This document shows positions 52,852 to 64,000 of a DNA stretch of 64,000 nt, in pieces. The notes under the pieces were generated by a model that made no database searches, was not told the DNA's origin, and saw nothing but the letters and a program-made list of their open reading frames with translations. Made by a program: the position numbers and the translations under genes. This stretch comes from Bifidobacterium olomucense (GTDB taxonomy: Bacteria > Actinomycetota > Actinomycetes > Actinomycetales > Bifidobacteriaceae), in assembly GCF_012932375.1 (NCBI RefSeq), contig NZ_JAAIIG010000001.1, positions 62,001-126,000 on the forward strand, given 5' to 3'. The first letter of the stretch is position 1. Every line of letters begins with the position of its first letter.

Positions 52852-53225
52852 GAAAAATGCCACCCTAGTGTGCTTCAGTGAGAGGCAATAGTGGCTTTTA
52901 ACATCGCTAATTGTAGCGAATATATCGCCTTTCGTAAAAGCGTAGGACACTCAATGCATCTAGCATCCACTGCAGAACAATGCGCTAAATATAGTATCCG
53001 CGTCATGTTTCGTCTATGAACGGTTGCTGGTCTTCGTCACATGTCCGCCGCAGCATCGCTCGATGCGGGGTGATGCTGATGGTGCGTTCGGGGTCCGGCG
53101 GCCGGCCGTCGGGCTTGCGGGCGTGCTTTTCTTCCAGGGACCCGGGAGGAGGCGGGTTCTGGAGTCCCCGTCTCCTCCCTTTCCCGGAGAGAGGCGCTTC
53201 TGTCGTATGTGGGAAAGGATTTCGT
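52742..53225. other. End of the AT-rich cluster and GC-rich leader of the adhesin gene
   Basis: About 480 bases without a secure gene. Composition changes from AT-rich to GC-rich near 53020. The GC-rich part contains the imperfect hairpin GGGAGGAGGCGGG/CCCCGTCTCCTCCC (53143-53178). The reading frame of the adhesin is open back to 53016, but the sequence before 53226 lacks a signal peptide and is unlikely to be translated. Confidence 0.5.
52891..53019 (+). CDS. Candidate 42-residue small protein
   Basis: A GTG with GAGAGG six bases upstream opens a 42-residue frame (VAFNIANCSEYIAFRKSVGH, then a Met/Ala/Cys-containing end). No domain is seen. It could be an immunity peptide or chance. Confidence 0.25.
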   Translation: MAFNIANCSEYIAFRKSVGHSMHLASTAEQCAKYSIRVMFRL

Positions 53226-56200
53226 ATGAGGTTCGGGAAGAAGAGCACCGGTGTGGTGGCGTCAATCACAGCCGCCGCGGCGTTACTGGCCTGCCTGGTT
53301 CCGGTCGCGTTGGCCGATAACGGTGGCGGCGGTTCCGGTGAGGACGGCGGCGGCTCCGGCGGTGGTCCGACGCAGACGGCTGATGTGCATTGGATCTACA
53401 AGGATTCGTGGCCGGCCACGCTGGATGGCATGAAGACGGCGTTGAGTGACGCAAAGGTGCGTCTGTCGTCCGATCTGTCGAACGGGCAGAACCAGTTCGT
53501 GAACATGAACAAGACTTTGAGCGACGCGATCGATGAGTGCCAACGCTCCTATACGGGTGAGGGGAACGCGGACTGCCGTCTGGTGGCTGTGGGCTACGTG
53601 CGATTGGCGGATGGTTCGTTCAACGGCAGCTATGTGAGTTCGAACGCGAAGAACCGTTGGGAGGCGCAGTGGAAGGCCGAGGCGAAGGGCGACTACACGT
53701 ATCAGGGCCAGAAGTACTCGACTTCGACCACGTGGAAGGACAAGCTCGGCACACGCAGCGTTGACTCTCTGGCGCAGGAGTCGATCAACTCCAACCCGAA
53801 CGCCTCGTTCCGCGTGATCGTGCTGGCGCAGAACCAGCCGCCGGTCGATTACAAGCTGAACGTGACCACCAGCCACAAGCAGAAAACCGACATGCAGGTC
53901 GGCTCCACCGACCCGATCGGCGACGTCATCCATGCAGACAACGGCGGTTCAGCGATCAAGGAGACGTTGAACGGCACCGCGATCATCCATTACGAGAACG
54001 GCCCCTACCTGCCCGCGAAGAGCGTGAGCAAGCCGATCAGTTTCTCCAGCAATGGCGACACCCAGCTCGACAATCTCGCCTCGCCGAAGGATTTCGGTAT
54101 GAAATACTGGGCCGAGGGCTCGTACTGGATCGACATCCAGGTACCCAAGCAGGGCCGCATGCAGGCGGCCGTGGACACCGCGGACCGCGACCCGGCCGAA
54201 TCCTGGAAGGTGAGCTCGGTGCCGCCCGAACCCCCGGTCAAGAAGATCGAGGACGGCGTGAGCGCCGACCGGATGACGAACCGCACCACCATCACGTACG
54301 GCACCGGCCGCGGCGGCTACGAAATGCATTTCCGCGACGTAATCAAACCCAACGGCGTCGAATACTCCGTGGACAACTACAGGCTCATCGACAGGACCGA
54401 CGGCAACCGCGACGTTTCCGGCGAGTTCGAGATCAATTGGGACAAGGCGTCGAACACGGTGTCGGCCGCGCGTTCGGCGGACAAGGGCGAGATGCCCATG
54501 GACCATGTCTACGAGTTCAGCTTCGACGTGACCGTGTCGAAGCCCTCCGACTTCCAGCAGGTCAAGGACCATGCGTGGGGCAAGTGGAACCACGAGCCCG
54601 AGGCCGACGCCGGAACGAAACAGTTCGATACGTGGCGGCCGAATCCCGACAAGAGCTGGATCCGCCTGAACGCGAAGGGCCAGTGGGAGGCGGTCATCGA
54701 CCCGAAGGAGACCAACCGGACCGGCGCCGACGATATGACGCTTCTGGACGGGGACCGGGTCGCCTCGGTGGTCAACGGCACCATCGCCAAGAACCTCATC
54801 CAGGCCCCGGAGACCCTGACGCTCACGGACGACTGGTCGGCCGCCGACTACCTGTTCGACGCCGACGACAAGTCGAAGATCAAGGTGTACGAGGCCGATG
54901 CCGGCACCGATCGCGAGTCCAGCGTCACCGACATCGCCAACCACGGCAGGGACGTCACCGGCCAGTGGACGATCACGATGGAAGGCACCACGGTGACCGC
55001 CACCGCCGGCCAAGCCTACCGCGAGGGATTGAAGGGACTGAAGACCGCGAAGCAGGTCACGCTGCTCATTCCCGGCAAGGCGGCCTACGCCAACGGCAAG
55101 GGCGCGGGCCAGGTGCGCGACGACTTCGGCAAGCAGGCGAGCGACGAACTGTCGTTCTGCACCGCGCCGGACGGCAAGGCGCTGACGAACAAGGGCTCCC
55201 AGACCGTCAACACGCACACCATCCCCACGAACGAGCCGAAGATCTGCGGCTACATACCGCCCGTCGTCAAGGACGTGGTCGGCGAATCCTCGCAGGGAGG
55301 CGACCAGGCGTCCGTGGACGGCAGGGTCGTCTACCCGGGCCAACGCTTGGAATACCGTCTGGAGACCCAGCCCCACCTGCCCGGCAATCTCGCGTACTCG
55401 GTCAGCGAGGTGGCGGTCACCGACACCTATGACGAGCATCTTGAAGTGGACAAGCAGACCCTGGAGGTCACCGACCTGTCCACCGGCAAGTTCATCCCGA
55501 AAACCGAGTACGAGACCCAGTGGAACGACGCGCAGCACGCGGTGCGCCTCGTGTTCTCCGACGGGTACGTGAAGACCAACTGGCGCAACGGCGCGAACCC
55601 GCGCATCATCGTCCGCTTCGAGGGCACGGTCGCCAAGGACGCGCCCACGGACACCAAAATCGGCAACCAGTGGGCCCTGACCCTGAACAACATGATCACC
55701 CCGAGCAACAAGGTATGGAACGAGCCGCCCGACTTCACGCCGGTGAAGAAGGACACCCAGGCCGACCCGTCCATCAGCATCGACGGCAAGACCGCGCTGC
55801 TGGGCGACCGGATCTACTACCGCGTGACCATCGACGCCAAGCAGACCAACCAGGCCTACAAGGTCTGGAGGCTCGGCATGACCGACGACTGGGACGACGA
55901 ATACCTCTCCCTCGACGCCAAGCGCATCGAGGTCACCGACACCGCGACCGGCAAGGACGTGACCGCGAAGTTCAACATCGCGGCGATCGACGGCGTCGCC
56001 TACGTGTACGCCAAGACCGCGGACACGAAGGTGCCGGCCACCGGCGAGACCATCAAGGGCGACCCCCAGCCCAAGAACCTCAAGGAATACGCCGAAAAGA
56101 AGGACCACGACCCGTTGAAGGAGCCGGCCATCGACCAGTCGATGCTGGGCACGAGCTACGAGGTGAGCCTGCCGATGACCGTCATCAAGGTCACCGACGG

Positions 56201-57521
56201 ACATATCGTGAAGAACAAGGCCACGCAGGTCGTCAACGACACCCGCAAGGACACCAACGAGGTCGCCAACCCCCTCAAACCCGTCAACCCGTCCAAGGAC
56301 GTGGTCGTGAAGGTGGACGGCGAATCCATCGACAAGCGGAGCGTGTACCTCAACAGCCTGTTCCTCTATCGCCTCGACAGCTCCGTGCTGCCCGCGCACC
56401 GCGCCTACCAGAAGGTCACCGACTGGAGCATCACCGACCCGCTCGACACCGAGCATGACCAGTACACCGGCCAATGGGCCGTATACGCCATGCGCGACCT
56501 GATCGAGCAGGGCAAGGTGATCGCCCGCAAGGGCGTGAAGATCGCCGGCAGCGGCTTCGACGCCAGTGTGTACGGCGGCGAACTGTTCACCCTCGCGCAG
56601 GACGACAAGGGCGTGGTCACCGTTACCGCGACCCAGCGCATGCTCGATCTCGTCAGCGGCAACGACGAAAGCGAGCAGGCATGGACCGCGTTCATCCAGT
56701 GCAAGCGCGTCAAGACCGGCGAACACATCGCCAACCGGTTCGACGAAACCATCAACGGCACCAAACGTCCTTCCAACCAGGTCGAGACGCACACGCCCGA
56801 CATGACCCCGAGCCTGAAGATCGAGAAATGGGACGAGGCCTCCGGCTGGCCGGCCGGCGACCGCGACCAGGTCAAGGACGCGCTGGCCATGCAGGGCGAC
56901 ACGCGCATCGTGTTCACCATCACCAACACCAGCACCACCGACCCCGACACCAAGCAGGGCGCATGGTACCGAACCAAGGACCTGAACCTCAAGGACCAGC
57001 TGGTCGCCGGCGACGGCCGGGTGACCGATCTCGAATACCCCGCCGATTGGGACAGCCGCATCCTCAAGCCCGGCGAGAGCGTCGAGGTCAAGGGCGTCCT
57101 CAAGGGCGTGACCGGCCATCACACCGACCGCGCCACGGTCACCGGCACGCCGTTGGTTGAATGCGTCGTCTCCGACCCGGATCCGTTCGACGGCAAGGAC
57201 GAGACGTCCGCGCCTGATGATGCGGTCACGATCGACAGCAGGCTCGTCTGCCCCGACACCGAAGTGGTCAGCAACACCGACGACTGGAACGGCTACCGGA
57301 CCGGGCTCGCCCATACCGGCGCCGCCGTCCAGGGCGTGATCGCGGCGGCGATCACCCTGCTCGCCGTCGGCGTGGGACTGGTCGCCGCCCGCAGGTTCAG
57401 GCGCGGGAACAACGCCGCCGGCCGCCACTCCGGCACGATGCAACCCGTCGATGCCGAGGATGCCGACGCGGATGACGTCGAAACCGTGGATTCGGTTCCC
57501 GGCGGGCAATCCGTGGGCTGA
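53226..57521 (+). CDS. Sortase-anchored surface adhesin with AgI/II-like isopeptide domains
   Basis: A 1431-residue surface protein. A signal peptide fills residues 1-31 (cleavage after VALA). The central and C-terminal part contains repeated beta domains with VTDTxTGKDVT, YRVTIDA and DDWDDEYLSLD segments like the C-terminal domains of streptococcal antigen I/II, which form intramolecular Lys-Asn isopeptide bonds. The sorting motif is LAHTG (about 1361), then a membrane segment and RRFRRG. LAxTG is the motif of class E sortases in actinobacteria. After the basic stop there is an unusually long acidic tail of about 35 residues. AAAGGA precedes the ATG. No sortase gene adjoins it. Confidence 0.88.
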   Translation: MRFGKKSTGVVASITAAAALLACLVPVALADNGGGGSGEDGGGSGGGPTQTADVHWIYKDSWPATLDGMKTALSDAKVRLSSDLSNGQNQFVNMNKTLSDAIDECQRSYTGEGNADCRLVAVGYVRLADGSFNGSYVSSNAKNRWEAQWKAEAKGDYTYQGQKYSTSTTWKDKLGTRSVDSLAQESINSNPNASFRVIVLAQNQPPVDYKLNVTTSHKQKTDMQVGSTDPIGDVIHADNGGSAIKETLNGTAIIHYENGPYLPAKSVSKPISFSSNGDTQLDNLASPKDFGMKYWAEGSYWIDIQVPKQGRMQAAVDTADRDPAESWKVSSVPPEPPVKKIEDGVSADRMTNRTTITYGTGRGGYEMHFRDVIKPNGVEYSVDNYRLIDRTDGNRDVSGEFEINWDKASNTVSAARSADKGEMPMDHVYEFSFDVTVSKPSDFQQVKDHAWGKWNHEPEADAGTKQFDTWRPNPDKSWIRLNAKGQWEAVIDPKETNRTGADDMTLLDGDRVASVVNGTIAKNLIQAPETLTLTDDWSAADYLFDADDKSKIKVYEADAGTDRESSVTDIANHGRDVTGQWTITMEGTTVTATAGQAYREGLKGLKTAKQVTLLIPGKAAYANGKGAGQVRDDFGKQASDELSFCTAPDGKALTNKGSQTVNTHTIPTNEPKICGYIPPVVKDVVGESSQGGDQASVDGRVVYPGQRLEYRLETQPHLPGNLAYSVSEVAVTDTYDEHLEVDKQTLEVTDLSTGKFIPKTEYETQWNDAQHAVRLVFSDGYVKTNWRNGANPRIIVRFEGTVAKDAPTDTKIGNQWALTLNNMITPSNKVWNEPPDFTPVKKDTQADPSISIDGKTALLGDRIYYRVTIDAKQTNQAYKVWRLGMTDDWDDEYLSLDAKRIEVTDTATGKDVTAKFNIAAIDGVAYVYAKTADTKVPATGETIKGDPQPKNLKEYAEKKDHDPLKEPAIDQSMLGTSYEVSLPMTVIKVTDGHIVKNKATQVVNDTRKDTNEVANPLKPVNPSKDVVVKVDGESIDKRSVYLNSLFLYRLDSSVLPAHRAYQKVTDWSITDPLDTEHDQYTGQWAVYAMRDLIEQGKVIARKGVKIAGSGFDASVYGGELFTLAQDDKGVVTVTATQRMLDLVSGNDESEQAWTAFIQCKRVKTGEHIANRFDETINGTKRPSNQVETHTPDMTPSLKIEKWDEASGWPAGDRDQVKDALAMQGDTRIVFTITNTSTTDPDTKQGAWYRTKDLNLKDQLVAGDGRVTDLEYPADWDSRILKPGESVEVKGVLKGVTGHHTDRATVTGTPLVECVVSDPDPFDGKDETSAPDDAVTIDSRLVCPDTEVVSNTDDWNGYRTGLAHTGAAVQGVIAAAITLLAVGVGLVAARRFRRGNNAAGRHSGTMQPVDAEDADADDVETVDSVPGGQSVG

Positions 57522-57630
57522 CCGAAGCGGCGGGGACCGTTCTCCGCCGCGATGATTCTTCCGGCCAGACGCCAATCCGGCCGGAACCCCGCCGGTTCTC
57601 TTCCTTCTTCTCTCCCCGGCGGGCATGGCA

Positions 57631-57672
57631 ACGGCCCGACGCCAACGGTTCAAACCGTTCGCGTCGGGCCGT
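57631..57672. terminator. Bidirectional terminator between adhesin and lacS
   Basis: ACGGCCCGACGC and GCGTCGGGCCGT pair perfectly, with an inner AACGGTT/AACCGTT stem. It lies between two convergent genes and suits both. Confidence 0.8.
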
Positions 57673-57693
57673 TCCCTTGCTACTTTTGGCTGC

Positions 57694-59175
57694 TTACTGT
57701 TCGTCGGTGTTCTCGGAGGCGAGTCGTTCTTCGAGCTGTTCGACGATGTGGTCGTGCATGTTCTCGTCGATCTTGACGGTCAGGAGGAAGACGACGAGGC
57801 TGGCGACGATGCCGGCGAGCGGCAGGTAGTAGGCGCAGGTCTTGAACGTGCGGATGTTCGCGGCGGTCATGTCGGCGGCGGTGGCGTTGCCGACCATGCC
57901 GGCGGCGACGGCCACGAAGCCCACGATGCCGTTGGACAGGGCGCCGGCGATCTTGTCGAGCATCGGGCGCACGGAGAGGGTGACGGCCTCGTTGCGCTTG
58001 CCGGTCTTGAGCTGGCCGTATTCGATGGAGTCGGTCATGCTCAGGATGGCGGTCATCTGGATGGTCTGCGCGGGCAGGTAGAAGAGGACGAGCGCGACGA
58101 TGACGACGGGCAGGTTCATGGGCGCGATGATGAACAGCGTGTAGCCGGCGATCATGAACGCCATGCCGGCGGTGTACAGCCAGCGGCGCGGGATGCGCCG
58201 GTTGAGCACCGGGTAGAGGGGCGTGGTGACCAGTCCGGTGATGACCGGGATGACGCCGGCGATGGAGAAGCTGTCCGGGGCGCCGAGCACGTATTTGAAC
58301 TGGTAGAAGAGCACGCCGGTGGTGGCGACGTTGGCCACGGAGTACAGCAGGTAGCTCAGGGCGACCCACAGGAGCTGGTCGTTCTGTGCGATGGCCTTGA
58401 ACGCCTCGATGGGGTTGCCGTTGGCCTCGGCCTTGGCGCGCAGCTCGCCCTGGTTCTCGCGGGTGCCGAACGCGACGCTCCACGCGGTGAGCAAACCGAG
58501 TACGGCGATGATGATGGCGAACGCGGCCCAGCCGGTGCGGCCCTGCTCCCATTGGCCGGTGAACTTCCAGGTGAACCAGCTGACGACGGGCACGACGATG
58601 ACGGTGACGCCGTTGTATCCGATGGACCCGGTGAACGCGCCGAGAGCGGTGTACGTGCTGCGCTCGTGCGAGTCAGAGGAGATCGCGGGGATCATGCCCC
58701 AGTAGGAGATGTCGCGCAGCGAGTAGATCACGTCCAGCAGGATGAACACGATGACGAACAGGACCATGAACACGCCGGTGTTCACGTCCACGAGCCCGAA
58801 CAGGCCGGTGAACACCATGATCAGCAGGATGCCGGGCACGAGGCCTCCGATGAACTGCCAGGGACGGAACCGGCCCCAGCGGGTGTTCGTGTTGTCCACG
58901 AGGTTGCCGAGCAGCGGGTCGAGGAAGATCTCCGCGATGCGGATGACCACCACGAGTCCGGTGATCACCGCGATGAGGCGCGCGGCCAGCGTCTTGTCCA
59001 CGTCGATGAACAGCGCGGTGGTCACGAACGTGATGAAGAACGTGCTCATCGTGTTGTAGAACGCGGCCTGGCCCAGGTTGCCGAACGCGTATGCGATCTT
59101 CTGCCCCATGTTCCTGGTGGGCACGGCCTGCGGCTGTCCGGGCGTCGCCGTGCGCTGTGTGGTGGATCCGCTCAT
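57694..59175 (-). CDS. lacS: Lactose/galactoside:cation symporter (GPH/MFS family)
   Basis: A 493-residue membrane transporter with twelve predicted segments. The N-terminal YAFGNLGQAAFYNTMSTFFITFV and the loop RTYTALG-type segment RSTYTALGAFTGSIG are typical of the glycoside-pentoside-hexuronide symporters (MelB/LacS group). It has no C-terminal PTS EIIA domain, unlike streptococcal LacS. It imports lactose or related galactosides for the divergent beta-galactosidase. ATG at 59175 has GGAGG upstream; the frame is open further. Confidence 0.9.
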   Translation of the reverse strand: MSGSTTQRTATPGQPQAVPTRNMGQKIAYAFGNLGQAAFYNTMSTFFITFVTTALFIDVDKTLAARLIAVITGLVVVIRIAEIFLDPLLGNLVDNTNTRWGRFRPWQFIGGLVPGILLIMVFTGLFGLVDVNTGVFMVLFVIVFILLDVIYSLRDISYWGMIPAISSDSHERSTYTALGAFTGSIGYNGVTVIVVPVVSWFTWKFTGQWEQGRTGWAAFAIIIAVLGLLTAWSVAFGTRENQGELRAKAEANGNPIEAFKAIAQNDQLLWVALSYLLYSVANVATTGVLFYQFKYVLGAPDSFSIAGVIPVITGLVTTPLYPVLNRRIPRRWLYTAGMAFMIAGYTLFIIAPMNLPVVIVALVLFYLPAQTIQMTAILSMTDSIEYGQLKTGKRNEAVTLSVRPMLDKIAGALSNGIVGFVAVAAGMVGNATAADMTAANIRTFKTCAYYLPLAGIVASLVVFLLTVKIDENMHDHIVEQLEERLASENTDEQ

Positions 59176-62699
<3,524 letters not shown>

Positions 62700-62795
62700 C
62701 CGGCAACGGGCGGCGGCATGCACCACCATGCCGCCGCCCGTACACGTATATATACATTTCCCAAACACAATCCACAGGAAAAGAGGCAATCAATC

Positions 62796-63608
62796 ATGGC
62801 TGAAGTGATCATCGTCAAGAACGAGGAGGAGGCCGGCGAGATCTACGGCCGCTGCGTGGCGGACCTCATCAAGGCCAAGCCGGACGCGGTGCTGGGTCTG
62901 GCCACCGGTTCCAGCCCGCTGGCCGCCTACCGCGCCCTCGCCAAGATTGTGCACGAGGAGCACATCGACGTCTCCAAGGTGCGCGGCTTCGCGCTGGACG
63001 AGTATCTGGGCCTGCCGCTGACCCACCCGGAGTCCTACCACTCCACCATCCACCGCACGGTCGTCGAGCCCCTCGGCCTCGACCCGGCCAAGGTCCACGT
63101 GCCCGGCGACGTGCTGAACGGCGCCCCGCTGGAGGACGGCGACAAGATCGCCGCCGCCGGACCGGCCTACGACGCGGCGATCGAGGCCGCGGGCGGCATC
63201 GACGTGCAGATCCTCGGCATCGGCACCGACGGCCATATCGGCTTCAACGAGCCCGGCTCCTCGCTGGCGTCCGGCACGCGCGTGAAGACCCTGGCCGAGC
63301 AGACCCGCATCGACAACGCGCGCTTCTTCGACAACGACATCAACCAGGTGCCGACCCACTGCATCACGCAGGGCATCGGCACGGTGCTGAAGGCCCGTCA
63401 CCTCGTGCTGCTCGCGTTCGGCGCGGGCAAGGCCGAGGCCATCGAGGAGACCGTCGAGGGCGGCGTGTCCGCGTTCTGCCCGGCCTCCGCGCTGCAGCTG
63501 CATCCGCACGCCACGATCATCATCGACGAGGAGGCCGCGAGCCGTCTGCGTCACAAGGACTACTACCGCTACGCCTTCGCCCACAAGCCGGCCTGGCAGG
63601 GCATCTGA
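62796..63608 (+). CDS. nagB: Glucosamine-6-phosphate deaminase
   Basis: A 270-residue enzyme converting glucosamine 6-phosphate to fructose 6-phosphate and ammonia. The conserved LGLATGSSPLAAYRAL (about 33-48), FALDEYLGLPLTHPESYH and the signature GIGTDGHIGFNEPGSSL with catalytic Asp/Glu/His (about 146-165) are intact. ATG at 62796 has GGAAAAGAGG upstream. It precedes nagA after a hairpin. The two enzymes together feed N-acetylglucosamine of milk or mucin glycans into the bifid shunt. Confidence 0.96.
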   Translation: MAEVIIVKNEEEAGEIYGRCVADLIKAKPDAVLGLATGSSPLAAYRALAKIVHEEHIDVSKVRGFALDEYLGLPLTHPESYHSTIHRTVVEPLGLDPAKVHVPGDVLNGAPLEDGDKIAAAGPAYDAAIEAAGGIDVQILGIGTDGHIGFNEPGSSLASGTRVKTLAEQTRIDNARFFDNDINQVPTHCITQGIGTVLKARHLVLLAFGAGKAEAIEETVEGGVSAFCPASALQLHPHATIIIDEEAASRLRHKDYYRYAFAHKPAWQGI

Positions 63609-63623
63609 TCGGCAGACGAACGA

Positions 63624-63661
63624 TTCGGGCTCCTTCTTGCTTCGCCAAGAGGGAGCCCGAA
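63624..63661 (+). terminator. Hairpin between nagB and nagA
   Basis: TTCGGGCTCC pairs with GGGAGCCCGAA around a 17-base loop, 15 bases after the nagB stop. No T-run follows, so it may be a partial terminator or a message-stability element within the operon. Confidence 0.55.
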
Positions 63662-63682
63662 CCCATATGCAGGAAGGAAATC

Positions 63683-64000
63683 ATGACGCAGGACAGAGAT
63701 GAGATCGTCGCCCGCGTGACGGCGGCGTTGGAAGGCGAGGCCAAGCCGGTCGCGATTCGCGGGGCGCGCAAGGTGGACGCCTGCGGCGAACAATCGGGGT
63801 ATTGGGTGGTTTCGGACGCACGTGGCGTGATTGTGGCCACGGGCTTCGCCGCCGCGGACGGTACCGGCGAGGAGGCGTTCGAGCACGCCTGCCGCACGGT
63901 CGGCATCGACCCGGCCGTTCCAGCTGATTCCAACGACGCGGTCATCGACGCGGCCGGCCGCATCCTCACGCCCGGCTACGTGGACATCCACGCCCACGGC
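63683..64000 (+). CDS. nagA: N-acetylglucosamine-6-phosphate deacetylase, N-terminal part (3' truncated)
   Basis: The first 106 residues of an amidohydrolase-fold enzyme that removes the acetyl group from GlcNAc 6-phosphate. The frame runs off the right edge. It ends in LTPGYVDIHAHG, whose two His are the start of the metal site. The preceding residues form the beta-sandwich typical of the family. AGGAAGGAAA precedes the ATG. Pairing with nagB supports the name. Confidence 0.88.
   Translation, partial: MTQDRDEIVARVTAALEGEAKPVAIRGARKVDACGEQSGYWVVSDARGVIVATGFAAADGTGEEAFEHACRTVGIDPAVPADSNDAVIDAAGRILTPGYVDIHAHG

Noticed and set aside
53949..57653. A 1234-codon minus-strand open frame opposite the adhesin gene
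   Set aside because: It is a shadow with repetitive Val/Gly/Arg/Asp composition; the plus strand has signal peptide, repeat domains and sorting signal.

Overview
The window reads as a Bifidobacterium chromosome, most likely of the B. longum/B. breve group. This is inferred from high-GC coding sequence, an AdhE gene beside the S10 ribosomal operon, adk and infA adjacent without map, a LacS/LacZ pair next to nagB-nagA, and a sortase-type surface protein ending in LAHTG. No rRNA operon is present. Two tRNA genes are present, tRNA-Ser(CGA) and tRNA-Glu(TTC).

Layout. 1-5.2 kb: the end of a CapA-like gene, a 2-hydroxyacid dehydrogenase, a YigZ-type protein, a repeat protein and 4-alpha-glucanotransferase malQ behind a LacI-type operator. 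5.4-6.5 kb: rplM-rpsI. 6.6-15.8 kb: glycogen debranching enzyme glgX with an unusual C-terminal insertion, a ROK regulator, adhE behind a Rex-like operator, a YwiC-like membrane protein and acetolactate decarboxylase. 16-17 kb: an AbiEi-like protein, then about 780 gene-free bases rich in short repeats. 17.8-32.8 kb: the S10-spc-alpha ribosomal superoperon with secY, adk, infA and rpoA. 33-38.6 kb: truA, an ATP-grasp/alpha-E fusion with a transglutaminase-like partner, tRNA-Ser and trmB.

38.8-53 kb is accessory DNA inserted beside tRNA-Glu. Its first part (38.9-43.7 kb) is plasmid-like: two divergent HTH regulators with palindromic operators, a replication-initiator-like HTH protein, a WhiB-like protein, ParA, a ribbon-helix-helix partner and small orphan proteins. 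Three arrays of 8-bp repeats in it look like a partition centromere. No integrase is visible. A structured-RNA-like stretch and a possible PBECR4-type protein follow.

The second part (45-53 kb) is clearly more AT-rich and holds what looks like an undescribed peptide natural-product system. It has a DesK/NarL-type two-component system divergent from a 20-codon precursor-like gene ending in TSWWILF, then an MccB/ThiF-like adenylating enzyme, an M50-type membrane protease, and two ABC-transporter pairs for export and immunity. A hairpin with a T-rich tail separates the precursor from the enzyme gene. No YcaO, lanthipeptide or radical-SAM enzyme is present, and the peptide lacks the terminal Asn of microcin C.

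53-64 kb returns to high GC: a 1431-residue surface adhesin, a lactose/galactoside symporter divergent from a GH2 beta-galactosidase, then nagB and the start of nagA, which fit uptake and breakdown of milk or host glycans.
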